Assembly: GCF_030269125.1 (NCBI RefSeq)
Contig: NZ_BSSM01000011.1
Coordinates: 62,001-126,000 of the forward strand
Reading direction: 5' to 3'
DNA from: Streptomyces hygroscopicus subsp. hygroscopicus
GTDB lineage: Bacteria; Actinomycetota; Actinomycetes; Streptomycetales; Streptomycetaceae
Length of the DNA: 64,000 nt
Part shown: positions 28,666 to 36,389 of the stretch, in pieces
Layout: each line of letters opens with the position of its first letter
How positions within the stretch are numbered: position 1 is the first letter of the stretch
Translations under genes and position numbers: made by a program
Notes under the pieces: generated by a model
The model's input: the letters and a program-made list of their open reading frames with translations, nothing else
The model's database searches: none
What the model was told of the DNA's origin: nothing

Positions 28666-29709
28666 ATGTCTCGCAGCATCAATCTCGCAGTGATCCCCGG
28701 TGACGGCATCGGCCAGGAGGTCGTGGCCGAGGGTCTGAAGGTCCTCTCCGCCGTCCTTCCGCAGGATGTGAAGCTGGAGACCCAGGAGTACGACTTCGGT
28801 GCCAAGCGCTACCACGCCACCGGTGAGACCCTCACCGACGCGGACCTCGCGCAGCTGAAGCGGCACGACGCCATCCTGCTCGGCGCCATCGGCGACCCGT
28901 CGGTGCCCTCCGGGGTCCTGGAGCGCGGCTTCCTGCTCAAGCTCCGCTTCGCCTTCGACCACCACGTCAACCTCCGGCCCAGCAAGCTCCTCCCGGGCGT
29001 GGCCACCCCGCTCGCCGGGCAGCCGGAGATCGACTTCGTCGTCGTCCGCGAGGGCACGGAAGGCCCGTACACCGGCAACGGCGGCACCATCCGCAAGGGC
29101 ACCGCTCACGAGGTCGCCACCGAGGTGTCCGTCAACACGGCGTACGGCGTCGAGCGCGTCGTCCGGGACGCCTTCGCCCGCGCCCAGGCCCGCCCGCGCA
29201 AGAAGCTGACGCTGGTCCACAAGAACAACGTGCTGACCTTCGCCGGCCACCTGTGGACCGACATCTTCAACAAGGTCGCCCAGGAGTACCCCGAGGTCAG
29301 CACCGACTACCTGCACGTCGACGCGGCGACCATCTTCCTGGTCACCCAGCCCGAGCGCTTCGACGTGATCGTCACCGACAACCTGTTCGGCGACATCATC
29401 ACCGACCTCGCCGCGGCCGTCTCCGGCGGCATCGGCGTGGCCGCCTCCGGCAACATCAACCCCGGCCGCGAGTTCCCGTCCATGTTCGAGCCGGTGCACG
29501 GCTCGGCCCCGGACATCGCCGGACAGGGCAAGGCCGACCCCACGGCCACCGTCCTCTCCGTCGCCCTGCTGCTGCGTCACCTCGGTTACGACGCCGAGGC
29601 CGACCGCATCGACGCGGCGGTCACCGCCGACCTCACCGAGCGCGCGGACAAGCCCGCCCGGAGCACCTCCGAGATCGGCGACGCGCTCGCCTCCCGAGTA
29701 GCCGGCTGA
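28666..29709 (+). CDS. leuB: 3-isopropylmalate dehydrogenase
   Basis: A 347-residue NAD-dependent beta-decarboxylating dehydrogenase of leucine synthesis. Visible marks: LAVIPGDGIGQEVVAEGLKV, the substrate-contact segment LLKLRFAFDHHVNLRPSKL with paired Arg residues, VVVREGTEGPYTGNGG, the Lys/Asn catalytic segment LTLVHKNNVLTFAGHLW, the Asp metal ligands in DVIVTDNLFGDIITDLAAAVSGG, and the NAD loop EPVHGSAPDIAGQGKADPTA. The LeuB of this actinobacterial type is somewhat shorter than the E. coli enzyme. ilvE follows about 265 nt downstream after a hairpin. Confidence 0.93.
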   Translation: MSRSINLAVIPGDGIGQEVVAEGLKVLSAVLPQDVKLETQEYDFGAKRYHATGETLTDADLAQLKRHDAILLGAIGDPSVPSGVLERGFLLKLRFAFDHHVNLRPSKLLPGVATPLAGQPEIDFVVVREGTEGPYTGNGGTIRKGTAHEVATEVSVNTAYGVERVVRDAFARAQARPRKKLTLVHKNNVLTFAGHLWTDIFNKVAQEYPEVSTDYLHVDAATIFLVTQPERFDVIVTDNLFGDIITDLAAAVSGGIGVAASGNINPGREFPSMFEPVHGSAPDIAGQGKADPTATVLSVALLLRHLGYDAEADRIDAAVTADLTERADKPARSTSEIGDALASRVAG

Positions 29710-29728
29710 CCCGGCGCTCCATCCGAAA

Positions 29729-29763
29729 GAAGCCGCCGGGTCGCATGACCGCCCGGCGGCTTC
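29729..29763 (+). terminator. Terminator after leuB
   Basis: Perfect 12-bp arms 29729-29740 and 29752-29763 with an 11-nt loop, 20 nt after the leuB stop. Confidence 0.75.
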
Positions 29764-29974
29764 CGCATGTCTCCGCCGGGTGAAAACATCGCCCCGGGCC
29801 GCCCCCACGACCCCTGGGCCGTCGCCACCCGATTCCGTCCGCCGGGGCCCGCGCGCGATAATCGAACGCGGAGCCGCGGTATGAGGGAAAGCTCGGACGT
29901 CCGAGCACCGGCCGCCAGCCGGTGTCAGGCGTGAGCGCGGCCCGTCACAAACAACCGGTGAAGGACAATCACTC

Positions 29975-31063
29975 ATGACGACGCCCACGATCGAGCTCAA
30001 GCCCTCTGCCACCCCCCTCGCCGCCGCCGAGCGCGAGGCGATCCTGGCCAACCCAGGGTTCGGCCGCCACTTCACCGACCACATGGTGACGATCCGGTGG
30101 ACCGAGGGCCGCGGCTGGCACGATGCCCAGCTCGTGCCGTACGGCCCGATCTCCCTCGACCCCTCCACCCAGGTGCTGCACTACGGCCAGGAGATCTTCG
30201 AGGGACTGAAGGCCTACCGCCAGCCCGACGGCTCGATCGCGCTGTTCCGCCCCGAGGCGAACGCCCGCCGCTTCCGCAACTCCGCCCGCCGCATGGCCAT
30301 GGCCGAGCTGCCCGAGGACCTGTTCATCGCGGCCCTGGACGCGCTGCTCGTCCAGGACGCCGACTGGGTCCCGCCGCACGGCGGCGAGGCTGCCCTCTAC
30401 CTGCGCCCCTTCATGATCGCCACCGAGGCCGCGCTCGGCGTGCACCCGGCCAACGAGTACATGTTCCTGCTGATCGCCTCCCCGTCCGGCGCCTACTTCT
30501 CCGGCGGCGTCCAGCCCGTCACCATCTGGGTCGCCGAGGACCACGTCCGCGCCGTCCCCGGCGGCACCGGCGACGCCAAGACCGGCGGCAACTACGCCGC
30601 CTCCCTGCTCCCGCAGGCCGAGGCCGCCGCGCACGGCTGCGACCAGGTCGTCTACCTCGACGCGGTCACCCGCACCAGGGTCGAGGAGAGCGGCAGCATG
30701 AACGTCGCCTTCGTCTACGGCGACAAGATCGTCACCCCCGCGCTGACCGGCTCCATCCTGGAGGGCATCACCCGCGACTCCCTCCTCCAGGTCGCCCGTG
30801 ACCTCGGCTACCAGGCCGAGGAGGGCGTGGTCACCCTGGAGCAGTGGCGCGCGGACGCCGCCTCCGGCGCCCTCACCGAGGTCTTCGCCTGCGGCACCGC
30901 GGCCGTCGTCACCCCGGTCGGCCACGTCAAGACCAAGACCGACGAGTGGACCCACGGCGACGGCACCCCCGGCGAGGTCACCATGCGCCTGCGCGAGGCC
31001 CTGCTCAGCGTCCAGCGGGGCATGACCGAGGACAAGCACGGCTGGATGCACAAGGTCGGCTGA
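29975..31063 (+). CDS. ilvE: Branched-chain amino acid aminotransferase
   Basis: A 362-residue PLP enzyme of fold type IV that carries out the last step of Leu, Ile and Val synthesis and the first of their breakdown. The catalytic Lys that binds PLP is in GTGDAKTGGNYAASLLPQ. Other marks are QEIFEGLKAYRQPDGSIALFRPEANARR (in two blocks), VEESGSMNVAFVYGD, and the phosphate-binding EVFACGTAAVVTPVG. ATG 29975 follows GAAGGA. A strong terminator lies about 20 nt after the stop. Confidence 0.96.
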   Translation: MTTPTIELKPSATPLAAAEREAILANPGFGRHFTDHMVTIRWTEGRGWHDAQLVPYGPISLDPSTQVLHYGQEIFEGLKAYRQPDGSIALFRPEANARRFRNSARRMAMAELPEDLFIAALDALLVQDADWVPPHGGEAALYLRPFMIATEAALGVHPANEYMFLLIASPSGAYFSGGVQPVTIWVAEDHVRAVPGGTGDAKTGGNYAASLLPQAEAAAHGCDQVVYLDAVTRTRVEESGSMNVAFVYGDKIVTPALTGSILEGITRDSLLQVARDLGYQAEEGVVTLEQWRADAASGALTEVFACGTAAVVTPVGHVKTKTDEWTHGDGTPGEVTMRLREALLSVQRGMTEDKHGWMHKVG

Positions 31064-31082
31064 CGGCCGGGCGGCATCGCAC

Positions 31083-31133
31083 AGGGCCGTCGCGGACTCC
31101 CTCCCGGGAGTCCGCGACGGCCCTCCGCTTTTT
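31083..31133 (+). terminator. Terminator after ilvE
   Basis: Perfect 19-bp stem (31083-31101 with 31106-31124), 4-nt loop, followed by a T-run at 31129-31133. Confidence 0.9.
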
Positions 31134-31217
31134 GGAGCGGTGTTCCATCCGTCACGTCCCGATAGATCGTTGAGCCCTTCTCTTATCCGGTCTCCACGTT
31201 TAGAGTGCTGCTCTAAA
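31133..31217. promoter_or_regulatory. Two related palindromes upstream of the urease operon (operator candidates)
   Basis: A perfect inverted repeat TTTAGAG (31199-31205), spacer TGCTG, CTCTAAA (31211-31217) lies 28 nt before ureAB. Its 15-base core is echoed by TGGAGCGGTGTTCCA at 31133-31147, which keeps the pattern TRGAGYGSTGYTCYA. TetR-type repressors commonly bind such sites, and a TetR gene lies in the same operon (35743). Confidence 0.55.
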
Positions 31218-31245
31218 GTGCGATCAGGTAAGGAGGTGCCGGGCC

Positions 31246-31950
31246 GTGCGACTGACCCCCACGGAACGTGACCGGCTGCTGCTCTTCGGTGCCGCCGAGC
31301 TGGCCCGTGCCCGCCGCGCCCGCGGTCTGAGGCTGAACGTGCCGGAGGCGACCGCGCTCATCGCGGACACCGTCTGCGAGGCCGCCCGGGACGGCAGACG
31401 GCTCGCGGAGGCGATCGAGGCGGCCCGCGGCGTGCTCGGTCCCGAGGACGTGCTGCCGGGCGTCGCCGACGTGGTGACCGAGGTGATGGTCGAGGCCGTC
31501 TTCGACGACGGTTCCCGGCTCGCGGTGGTCGCCGACCCCATCGGCGGCGGACTGGGCGCGGACGCCCCCGGCGCGCTGCTGCCCGGCCCCGGGCACACCG
31601 ACCCCGAGCCGGTGCTCCGGCTCACCGTCACCAACACCGCGACCGTCCCGGTCTCCGTCACCTCCCACTTCCACTTCTTCGAGGCCAACCCGCGCCTGTC
31701 CTTCGACCGCGCGGCCGCCTACGGCATGCGGCTGGCCGTGCCCGCCGGCTCCTCCGTGCGCTTCGGGCCCGGGGACAGCGAGGAGGTCGGTCTGGTGCCG
31801 ATCGGCGGCGGGCGTGTCGCCATCGGCTTCGCCGGGCTGGTGGACGGGCCGCTGGACGCGCCGGGCGCGCGGGAGGAGGCCCTGCGCAGGGCCGCGGCCT
31901 GCGGATACCTGGGGGTCGCGGGCGACGAGGAGAAGGGGCGGGAGCGATGA
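31246..31950 (+). CDS. ureA: Fused urease gamma/beta subunit (UreA-UreB)
   Basis: A 234-residue fusion of the two small urease subunits, as seen in some actinobacteria and Helicobacter. Residues 1-105 match UreA (RLTPTERDRLLLFGAAELAR, then NVPEATALIADTVCEAARDG). From about residue 125 the sequence matches UreB (VPVSVTSHFHFFEANPRLSFDR, GMRLAVPAGSSVRFGPGDSEE, IGFAGLVDGPLD). It is more divergent than typical urease subunits. GTG 31246 follows AAGGAGGT. The stop overlaps the ureC start (ATGA), so translation is coupled. No ureD, E, F or G gene is found in the window. Probably under the palindromic operator upstream. Confidence 0.88.
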   Translation: MRLTPTERDRLLLFGAAELARARRARGLRLNVPEATALIADTVCEAARDGRRLAEAIEAARGVLGPEDVLPGVADVVTEVMVEAVFDDGSRLAVVADPIGGGLGADAPGALLPGPGHTDPEPVLRLTVTNTATVPVSVTSHFHFFEANPRLSFDRAAAYGMRLAVPAGSSVRFGPGDSEEVGLVPIGGGRVAIGFAGLVDGPLDAPGAREEALRRAAACGYLGVAGDEEKGRER

Positions 31951-33671
31951 GCCGTTCCAAGGGACGCGAGGTCAGCCGGGCGATCCACGTGGACCCGCGT
32001 GCCTACGCCGCCACCCACGGCCCCCGCGCGGGCGACCGCGTACGCCTCGGCGACTCGGGCCTGACCATCCGCGTCGAGTCCGACGCCCAGCGGTACGGCG
32101 ACGAGTTCCTCGCGGGGTTCGGCAAGACGGCCCGCGACGGACTGCACCTGAAGGCCGCCGGCGTGCGCGCGACCTGTGACGTGGTGATCAGCAACGTCGT
32201 CGTGATCGACGCGGTGCAGGGCATCCGCAAGGTGTCCATCGGCATCCGCGAGGGCCGCGTCAGCGCGATCGGCCGGGCGGGCAACCCGGACACCCTCGAC
32301 GGGGTGGACGTCGTCGTCGGCACCGGCACCTCGATCGTCTCCGGTGAGGGCCTGATCGCCACCGCGGGCGCCGTCGACACCCACGTCCACCTGCTGTCGC
32401 CGCGCATCATGGAGGCATCGCTCGCCTCCGGCGTGACCACGGTCATCGGGCAGGAGTTCGGCCCGGTGTGGGGCGTCGGCGTCAACTCCCCCTGGGCACT
32501 GCGCCACGCCTTCCGCGCCTTCGACGCCTGGCCGGTCAACATCGGCTTCCTCGGCCGGGGTTCGTCCTCGCACGAGGCGCCGCTGATCGAGGCGCTGGCC
32601 GAGGGCGGGGCGAGCGGCTTCAAGGTGCACGAGGATATGGGCGCCCACACCCGCGCCCTGGACACCGCGCTGCGGGTCGCCGAGGAGCACGACGTCCAGG
32701 TCGCCCTGCACAGCGACGGGTTGAACGAGTGCCTGTCGGTCGAGGACACCCTGAGGGTGCTGGAGGGGCGCACCATCCACGCCTTCCACATCGAGGGCTG
32801 CGGCGGCGGACACGTCCCCAACGTGCTGAAGATGGCGGGCGTCCCGAACGTCATCGGCTCCTCCACCAACCCCACCCTGCCGTTCGGCCGGGACGCGGTC
32901 GCCGAGCACTACGGCATGATCGTCTCCGTCCACGACCTCAAGCCCGACCTGCCCGGCGACGCCGCCATGGCCCGCGACCGCATCCGGGCCGGCACCATGG
33001 GCGCCGAGGACGTGCTGCACGACCTGGGCGCGATCGGCATCACCTCCTCCGACGCCCAGGGCATGGGCCGCGCGGGGGAGACGGTGCGGCGCACGTTCGC
33101 CATGGCCGGGAAGATGAAGGCCGAGCTGGGCCCGCTGGAGGGCGACGGCGAGGGCGACGACAACGCCCGCGTGCTGCGCTACCTCGCCAAGCTGACCATC
33201 AACCCCGCCATCGCGCACGGCCTGTCGCACGAGGTCGGCTCCATCGAGGTCGGCAAGCTCGCCGACATCGTGCTCTGGCGCCCCGAGTACTTCGGCGCCA
33301 AACCGCAGCTCGTCCTCAAGGCCGGCTTCCCGGCGTACGGTGTCGTCGGCGACCCCAACGCGGCCACCGACACCTGCGAACCCCTCGTCCTCGGCCCGCA
33401 GTTCGGGGCGTACGGCGCGACGGCGGCCGACCTCTCCGTCGCCTTCGTCGCTCGGGCGGCCGTGGACCAGGGCGACGACACCATGCCGACGCGCCGCCGC
33501 CGGGTCGCCGTGCGGGGCACCCGGGGCATCGGCCCCGCCGACCTGCGGCTGAACACCCGTACCGGAGCGGTCGACGTCGACCGGCGCACCGGCCTGGTCA
33601 CCCTCGACGGCGACCCGCTGCGCTCGGCGCCCGCCGACTCGGTCTCCCTCAACCGCCTCTATTTCCTGTGA
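31947..33671 (+). CDS. ureC: Divergent urease alpha subunit (UreC-like nickel amidohydrolase)
   Basis: A 574-residue catalytic-subunit homologue of urease. Compared with the known Klebsiella enzyme, all nickel ligands are kept at matching spacing: His146 and His148 (DTHVH), carbamylated Lys226 (GFKVHED), His255, His281 and Asp369. The catalytic flap His is kept (His329), but the neighbouring flap Cys is Val328. The pocket sequence GGGTGP reads GQEFGP, and EDWG reads EDMG. The enzyme is therefore probably metal-bound and active, but with an altered substrate pocket. It is coupled to ureAB and lies 32 nt before agmatine deiminase. It may act on a substituted urea rather than urea; plain urease activity cannot be excluded. 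Confidence 0.88.
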   Translation: MSRSKGREVSRAIHVDPRAYAATHGPRAGDRVRLGDSGLTIRVESDAQRYGDEFLAGFGKTARDGLHLKAAGVRATCDVVISNVVVIDAVQGIRKVSIGIREGRVSAIGRAGNPDTLDGVDVVVGTGTSIVSGEGLIATAGAVDTHVHLLSPRIMEASLASGVTTVIGQEFGPVWGVGVNSPWALRHAFRAFDAWPVNIGFLGRGSSSHEAPLIEALAEGGASGFKVHEDMGAHTRALDTALRVAEEHDVQVALHSDGLNECLSVEDTLRVLEGRTIHAFHIEGCGGGHVPNVLKMAGVPNVIGSSTNPTLPFGRDAVAEHYGMIVSVHDLKPDLPGDAAMARDRIRAGTMGAEDVLHDLGAIGITSSDAQGMGRAGETVRRTFAMAGKMKAELGPLEGDGEGDDNARVLRYLAKLTINPAIAHGLSHEVGSIEVGKLADIVLWRPEYFGAKPQLVLKAGFPAYGVVGDPNAATDTCEPLVLGPQFGAYGATAADLSVAFVARAAVDQGDDTMPTRRRRVAVRGTRGIGPADLRLNTRTGAVDVDRRTGLVTLDGDPLRSAPADSVSLNRLYFL

Positions 33672-33703
33672 CGTTGGCTATCCAAGGACAAGGACCCGCG
33701 ACG

Positions 33704-34753
33704 ATGACCACTCCCGCCGCCGACGGCTTCCGCATGCCCGCCGAGTGGACCCCGCACGAGCGCACCTGGATGGCGTGGCCGGGACCCAACCCCACCTTCG
33801 ACGACGGCGACGGCCTGGCCGCCTCCCGGCGCGCCTGGGCCTCGGTCGCCCGCGCGATCCGCCGCTTCGAACCGGTCACGGTGGTCTGCGGTCCCGGCCG
33901 GTCGGCCGAGGCGCGGGCGCTGCTCGGCCCCGGGATCGACACCGTGGAGCGCGACCTCGACGACGCCTGGATGCGCGACATCGGCCCCACCTTCCTCACC
34001 GACGACCGGGGTGGACTCGCCGCCGTGGACTGGACGTTCAACGGCTGGGGCGCCCAGGACTGGGCCCGCTGGGAGCACGACGCGAAGATCGGCGCGTACG
34101 TGTCCGACCTCGCGGGCGCGAAGACGTACACCTCGCGGCTGGTCAACGAGGGCGGCGGGATCCACGTCGACGGCGAGGGGACCGTGCTGCTCACCGAGAG
34201 CGTGCAGCTCGGCCCCGAGCGCAACCCGCACTGGACGAAGGAACGGGTCGAGGCGGAGATCCACGCCCACCTCGGCACCAGCAAGGCGATCTGGCTGCCG
34301 CGCGGCCTGACCGCGGACTACCCGCCCTTCGGCTACGGCACCCTCGGCCACGTCGACATCGTCGCCGCCTTCGCCCGCCCCGGCGTCGTCGTCGCCCACT
34401 CCCAGCCGGACCCGGCCCACCCCGACCACGAGGTCACCCGGGAGGTCATCGGCCTGCTCCGGTCGGCGACCGACGCCCGCGGCCGTGCCCTGGAGGTCGT
34501 GGAGGTGCCCGCGCCGACCGTCCTGGAGGCCGACGGCCACTGGGTCGACTACTCCTACATCAACCACTACCTGTGCAACGACGGCGTCGTCCTGTGCGCC
34601 TTCGACGACCCCCGCGACGAGACCGCCGCCGGCATCTTCGGCCGCCTCTTCCCCGACCGCACCGTCACGCCGGTCGACGCCCGGCGGATCTTCGCGGCCG
34701 GCGGGGGCATCCACTGCATCACGCAGCAGCAGCCGCGGTCGCGCCGGGCTTGA
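33704..34753 (+). CDS. aguA: Agmatine deiminase
   Basis: A 349-residue guanidino-modifying enzyme of the peptidylarginine-deiminase fold that converts agmatine to N-carbamoylputrescine and ammonia. Family features: PAEWTPHERTWMAWP, the DDAWMRDIGPTFLTDD loop with Asp/Arg, LVNEGGGIHVDGEGTVLLTE with the Asn/Glu pair, GTLGHVDIVAAFARPG with the catalytic His, VDYSYINHYLCNDGVVL, and the nucleophile Cys (about residue 338) in GGGIHCITQQQP. A C-terminal Ser/Arg tail is short. The usual partner N-carbamoylputrescine amidase (AguB) is not in the window; the divergent urease is directly upstream. Confidence 0.94.
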   Translation: MTTPAADGFRMPAEWTPHERTWMAWPGPNPTFDDGDGLAASRRAWASVARAIRRFEPVTVVCGPGRSAEARALLGPGIDTVERDLDDAWMRDIGPTFLTDDRGGLAAVDWTFNGWGAQDWARWEHDAKIGAYVSDLAGAKTYTSRLVNEGGGIHVDGEGTVLLTESVQLGPERNPHWTKERVEAEIHAHLGTSKAIWLPRGLTADYPPFGYGTLGHVDIVAAFARPGVVVAHSQPDPAHPDHEVTREVIGLLRSATDARGRALEVVEVPAPTVLEADGHWVDYSYINHYLCNDGVVLCAFDDPRDETAAGIFGRLFPDRTVTPVDARRIFAAGGGIHCITQQQPRSRRA

Positions 34754-34786
34754 CCTCGAGTCCGCTTGAGGGCGGAGGCTGACGCC

Positions 34787-35242
34787 ATGACCACGCAGAC
34801 GGATCAGACAGAGATCGAGGGGCTCGTCCACCGGTTCTTCCGGGCCCTGGACGCGCGGGAGTTCACACCCGGCTGGACGGACGGCCTGCTCACCGAAGAC
34901 GCGCGGATGGAGACCCCGCTGGGGACGTCCGAGGGCGCGGCGGCCGTCCGGGCCACCGAGGAGGCGCTCGGACGGTACGACCGTACGCAGCACCTCGCCT
35001 CCGGCATCGTCGCCGAGGCGGGCGCCACGGCGGCACGGGCCTCCTGGAACGCCCTGATGGTCCACGTCCACCACGACGGCACGCTGTTCCGGGTGGGCGG
35101 TCTCTTCGAGGCCGGACTCGCGCGCACGGGCGACGGCTGGCGGTTCGACCGGATGGCCGTCCGGGTGATCTGGACGCGGGGGCGGCCCCCGGGCGCCGGG
35201 GAATCGGCGGCCCGGCAGCCGTCCGGGTCCCGGGTCGGGTAG
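34787..35242 (+). CDS. SnoaL/NTF2-like protein
   Basis: A 151-residue protein with an NTF2-like (SnoaL) alpha+beta barrel: EIEGLVHRFFRALDAREFTP, the strand-turn GLLTEDARMETPLGTSEG, and the C-terminal GLFEAGLARTGDGWRFDRMAVRVIW. Such proteins can be small hydrolases, isomerases or binding proteins. The ATG at 34787 has GGCGGAGG 8 nt upstream; an in-frame TTG at 34766 has no comparable site. It lies 33 nt after agmatine deiminase. Substrate unknown. Confidence 0.7.
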   Translation: MTTQTDQTEIEGLVHRFFRALDAREFTPGWTDGLLTEDARMETPLGTSEGAAAVRATEEALGRYDRTQHLASGIVAEAGATAARASWNALMVHVHHDGTLFRVGGLFEAGLARTGDGWRFDRMAVRVIWTRGRPPGAGESAARQPSGSRVG

Positions 35243-35251
35243 AACATACGG

Positions 35252-35746
35252 GTGAACGTCCTGGTCTGTGCGGGCTGCGGCCGTCGTCTCTCCGAGCCGG
35301 TCCGGTTGTTGCCCCAGTTGCCCGAGCGCCCCGAGTCCAGCGGCCGCAGGAACGCCGACGGGTCCCGGCAGGCGCCCTCCACCGTGCCGCGCGGGACCTG
35401 CGCGGTGGACCCCGAGCCGTCGGGGGCGCCGTTCGTGCCGCACCCGGACCCGGAGTGGGCCGGGGCCGCGGTGCCCGGCGTCGCCGTCGCGGACCCCGAC
35501 GGGCCGGGCTTCCTCATGTCGGCCGGGCCCCGGGACACCCTGGTGGTCCACCCCGAGGACACCCGCGGCCACCTGGTGGGCGACGACGACTGCCAGGACT
35601 CCGGGTGCTGCGGGCCCACCGGCCGGCAGGGGCCCAACTTCCTGTGCCCCGGGTGCGGGGCGCCGGTGGCGACGCTGTTCGCCGAGTGCAACGGGCCGTA
35701 CGAGACGCACTTCCTGCCCGACGCCGTACGGATGGTGCCCGCATGA
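35252..35746 (+). CDS. Cysteine-rich (zinc-ribbon-like) hypothetical protein
   Basis: A 164-residue protein with paired cysteines at both ends: CAGC near the N-terminus (VLVCAGCGRRLSEPVRL), a DDDCQDSGCCGP cluster, then NFLCPGCGAPVATLFAEC. The pattern suggests zinc ribbons, with a Pro/Gly-rich middle section of low complexity. No enzyme motif is recognised. The start is GTG 35252, 9 nt after the SnoaL-like gene. The stop overlaps the start of the TetR gene (ATGA), so the two are translationally coupled. Confidence 0.65.
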   Translation: MNVLVCAGCGRRLSEPVRLLPQLPERPESSGRRNADGSRQAPSTVPRGTCAVDPEPSGAPFVPHPDPEWAGAAVPGVAVADPDGPGFLMSAGPRDTLVVHPEDTRGHLVGDDDCQDSGCCGPTGRQGPNFLCPGCGAPVATLFAECNGPYETHFLPDAVRMVPA

Positions 35747-36351
35747 GCGAGGGTTCCGCGCCGCGCCGGCGCACCCCCGCCCCGCCCCGGGAGGACCTGC
35801 TCGCCACGGCCATGGGCATGATCGCCGAGCGCGGCCTGGAGAAGCTCACGATGGCGGCGCTCGGCCGCGAGGTCGGGATGAGCAGCGGGCACCTCCTCTA
35901 CTACTTCCGCTCCAAGGACGAGCTGCTGCTCCAGACCCTGGAGTGGAGCGAGGGCCGGCTCGGGGCCTCGCGCGGCCGGCTGCTCGCGGGCGCGGGCTCG
36001 GCGCGGGAACGGCTTGAGGCGTACGTCGACCTGTACGTGCCCGAGGGCCACCGCGATCCGCACTGGACCCTGTGGCTGGAGGTCTGGAACCGCTCGCAGA
36101 ACGCCGACGAGGACGCGCGGGCCCGCCAGGCCGCGATCGAGGGGGCCTGGCACCGGGACCTCGTCGCGCTGATCGCCGAGGGGATCTCGCGGGGCGAGTT
36201 CCGGGGGGTCGACGCGGACCGCTTCGCCACGCGGACGCGCGCGCTGCTCGACGGGTTCTCGATCCACGTCGCCATCGGGCTGCGGGGGGCCGACCGGGAG
36301 CAAGTGATCGCCCATGTAAGGGAGTTCCTCGACGAGGGCCTGGCGGTGTGA
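35743..36351 (+). CDS. TetR-family transcriptional regulator
   Basis: A 202-residue TetR repressor. The N-terminal HTH is clear: LATAMGMIAERGLEKLTMAALGREVGMSSGHLLYYFRSKDELL (read in parts), with helix 3 SSGHLLYYF in the recognition position. The C-terminal ligand domain begins ARERLEAYVDLYVPEGHRDP and includes LEVWNRSQNADEDARARQAA, resembling BetI-like regulators. It overlaps the preceding gene and is followed after 38 nt by a transporter gene. It probably binds the palindromes at 31133-31217 and responds to a substrate of the operon; both points are inference. Confidence 0.9.
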   Translation: MSEGSAPRRRTPAPPREDLLATAMGMIAERGLEKLTMAALGREVGMSSGHLLYYFRSKDELLLQTLEWSEGRLGASRGRLLAGAGSARERLEAYVDLYVPEGHRDPHWTLWLEVWNRSQNADEDARARQAAIEGAWHRDLVALIAEGISRGEFRGVDADRFATRTRALLDGFSIHVAIGLRGADREQVIAHVREFLDEGLAV

Positions 36352-36389
36352 AGGAATCGTCCACTCCGGCACCGGGCAGGTAACCGGCC

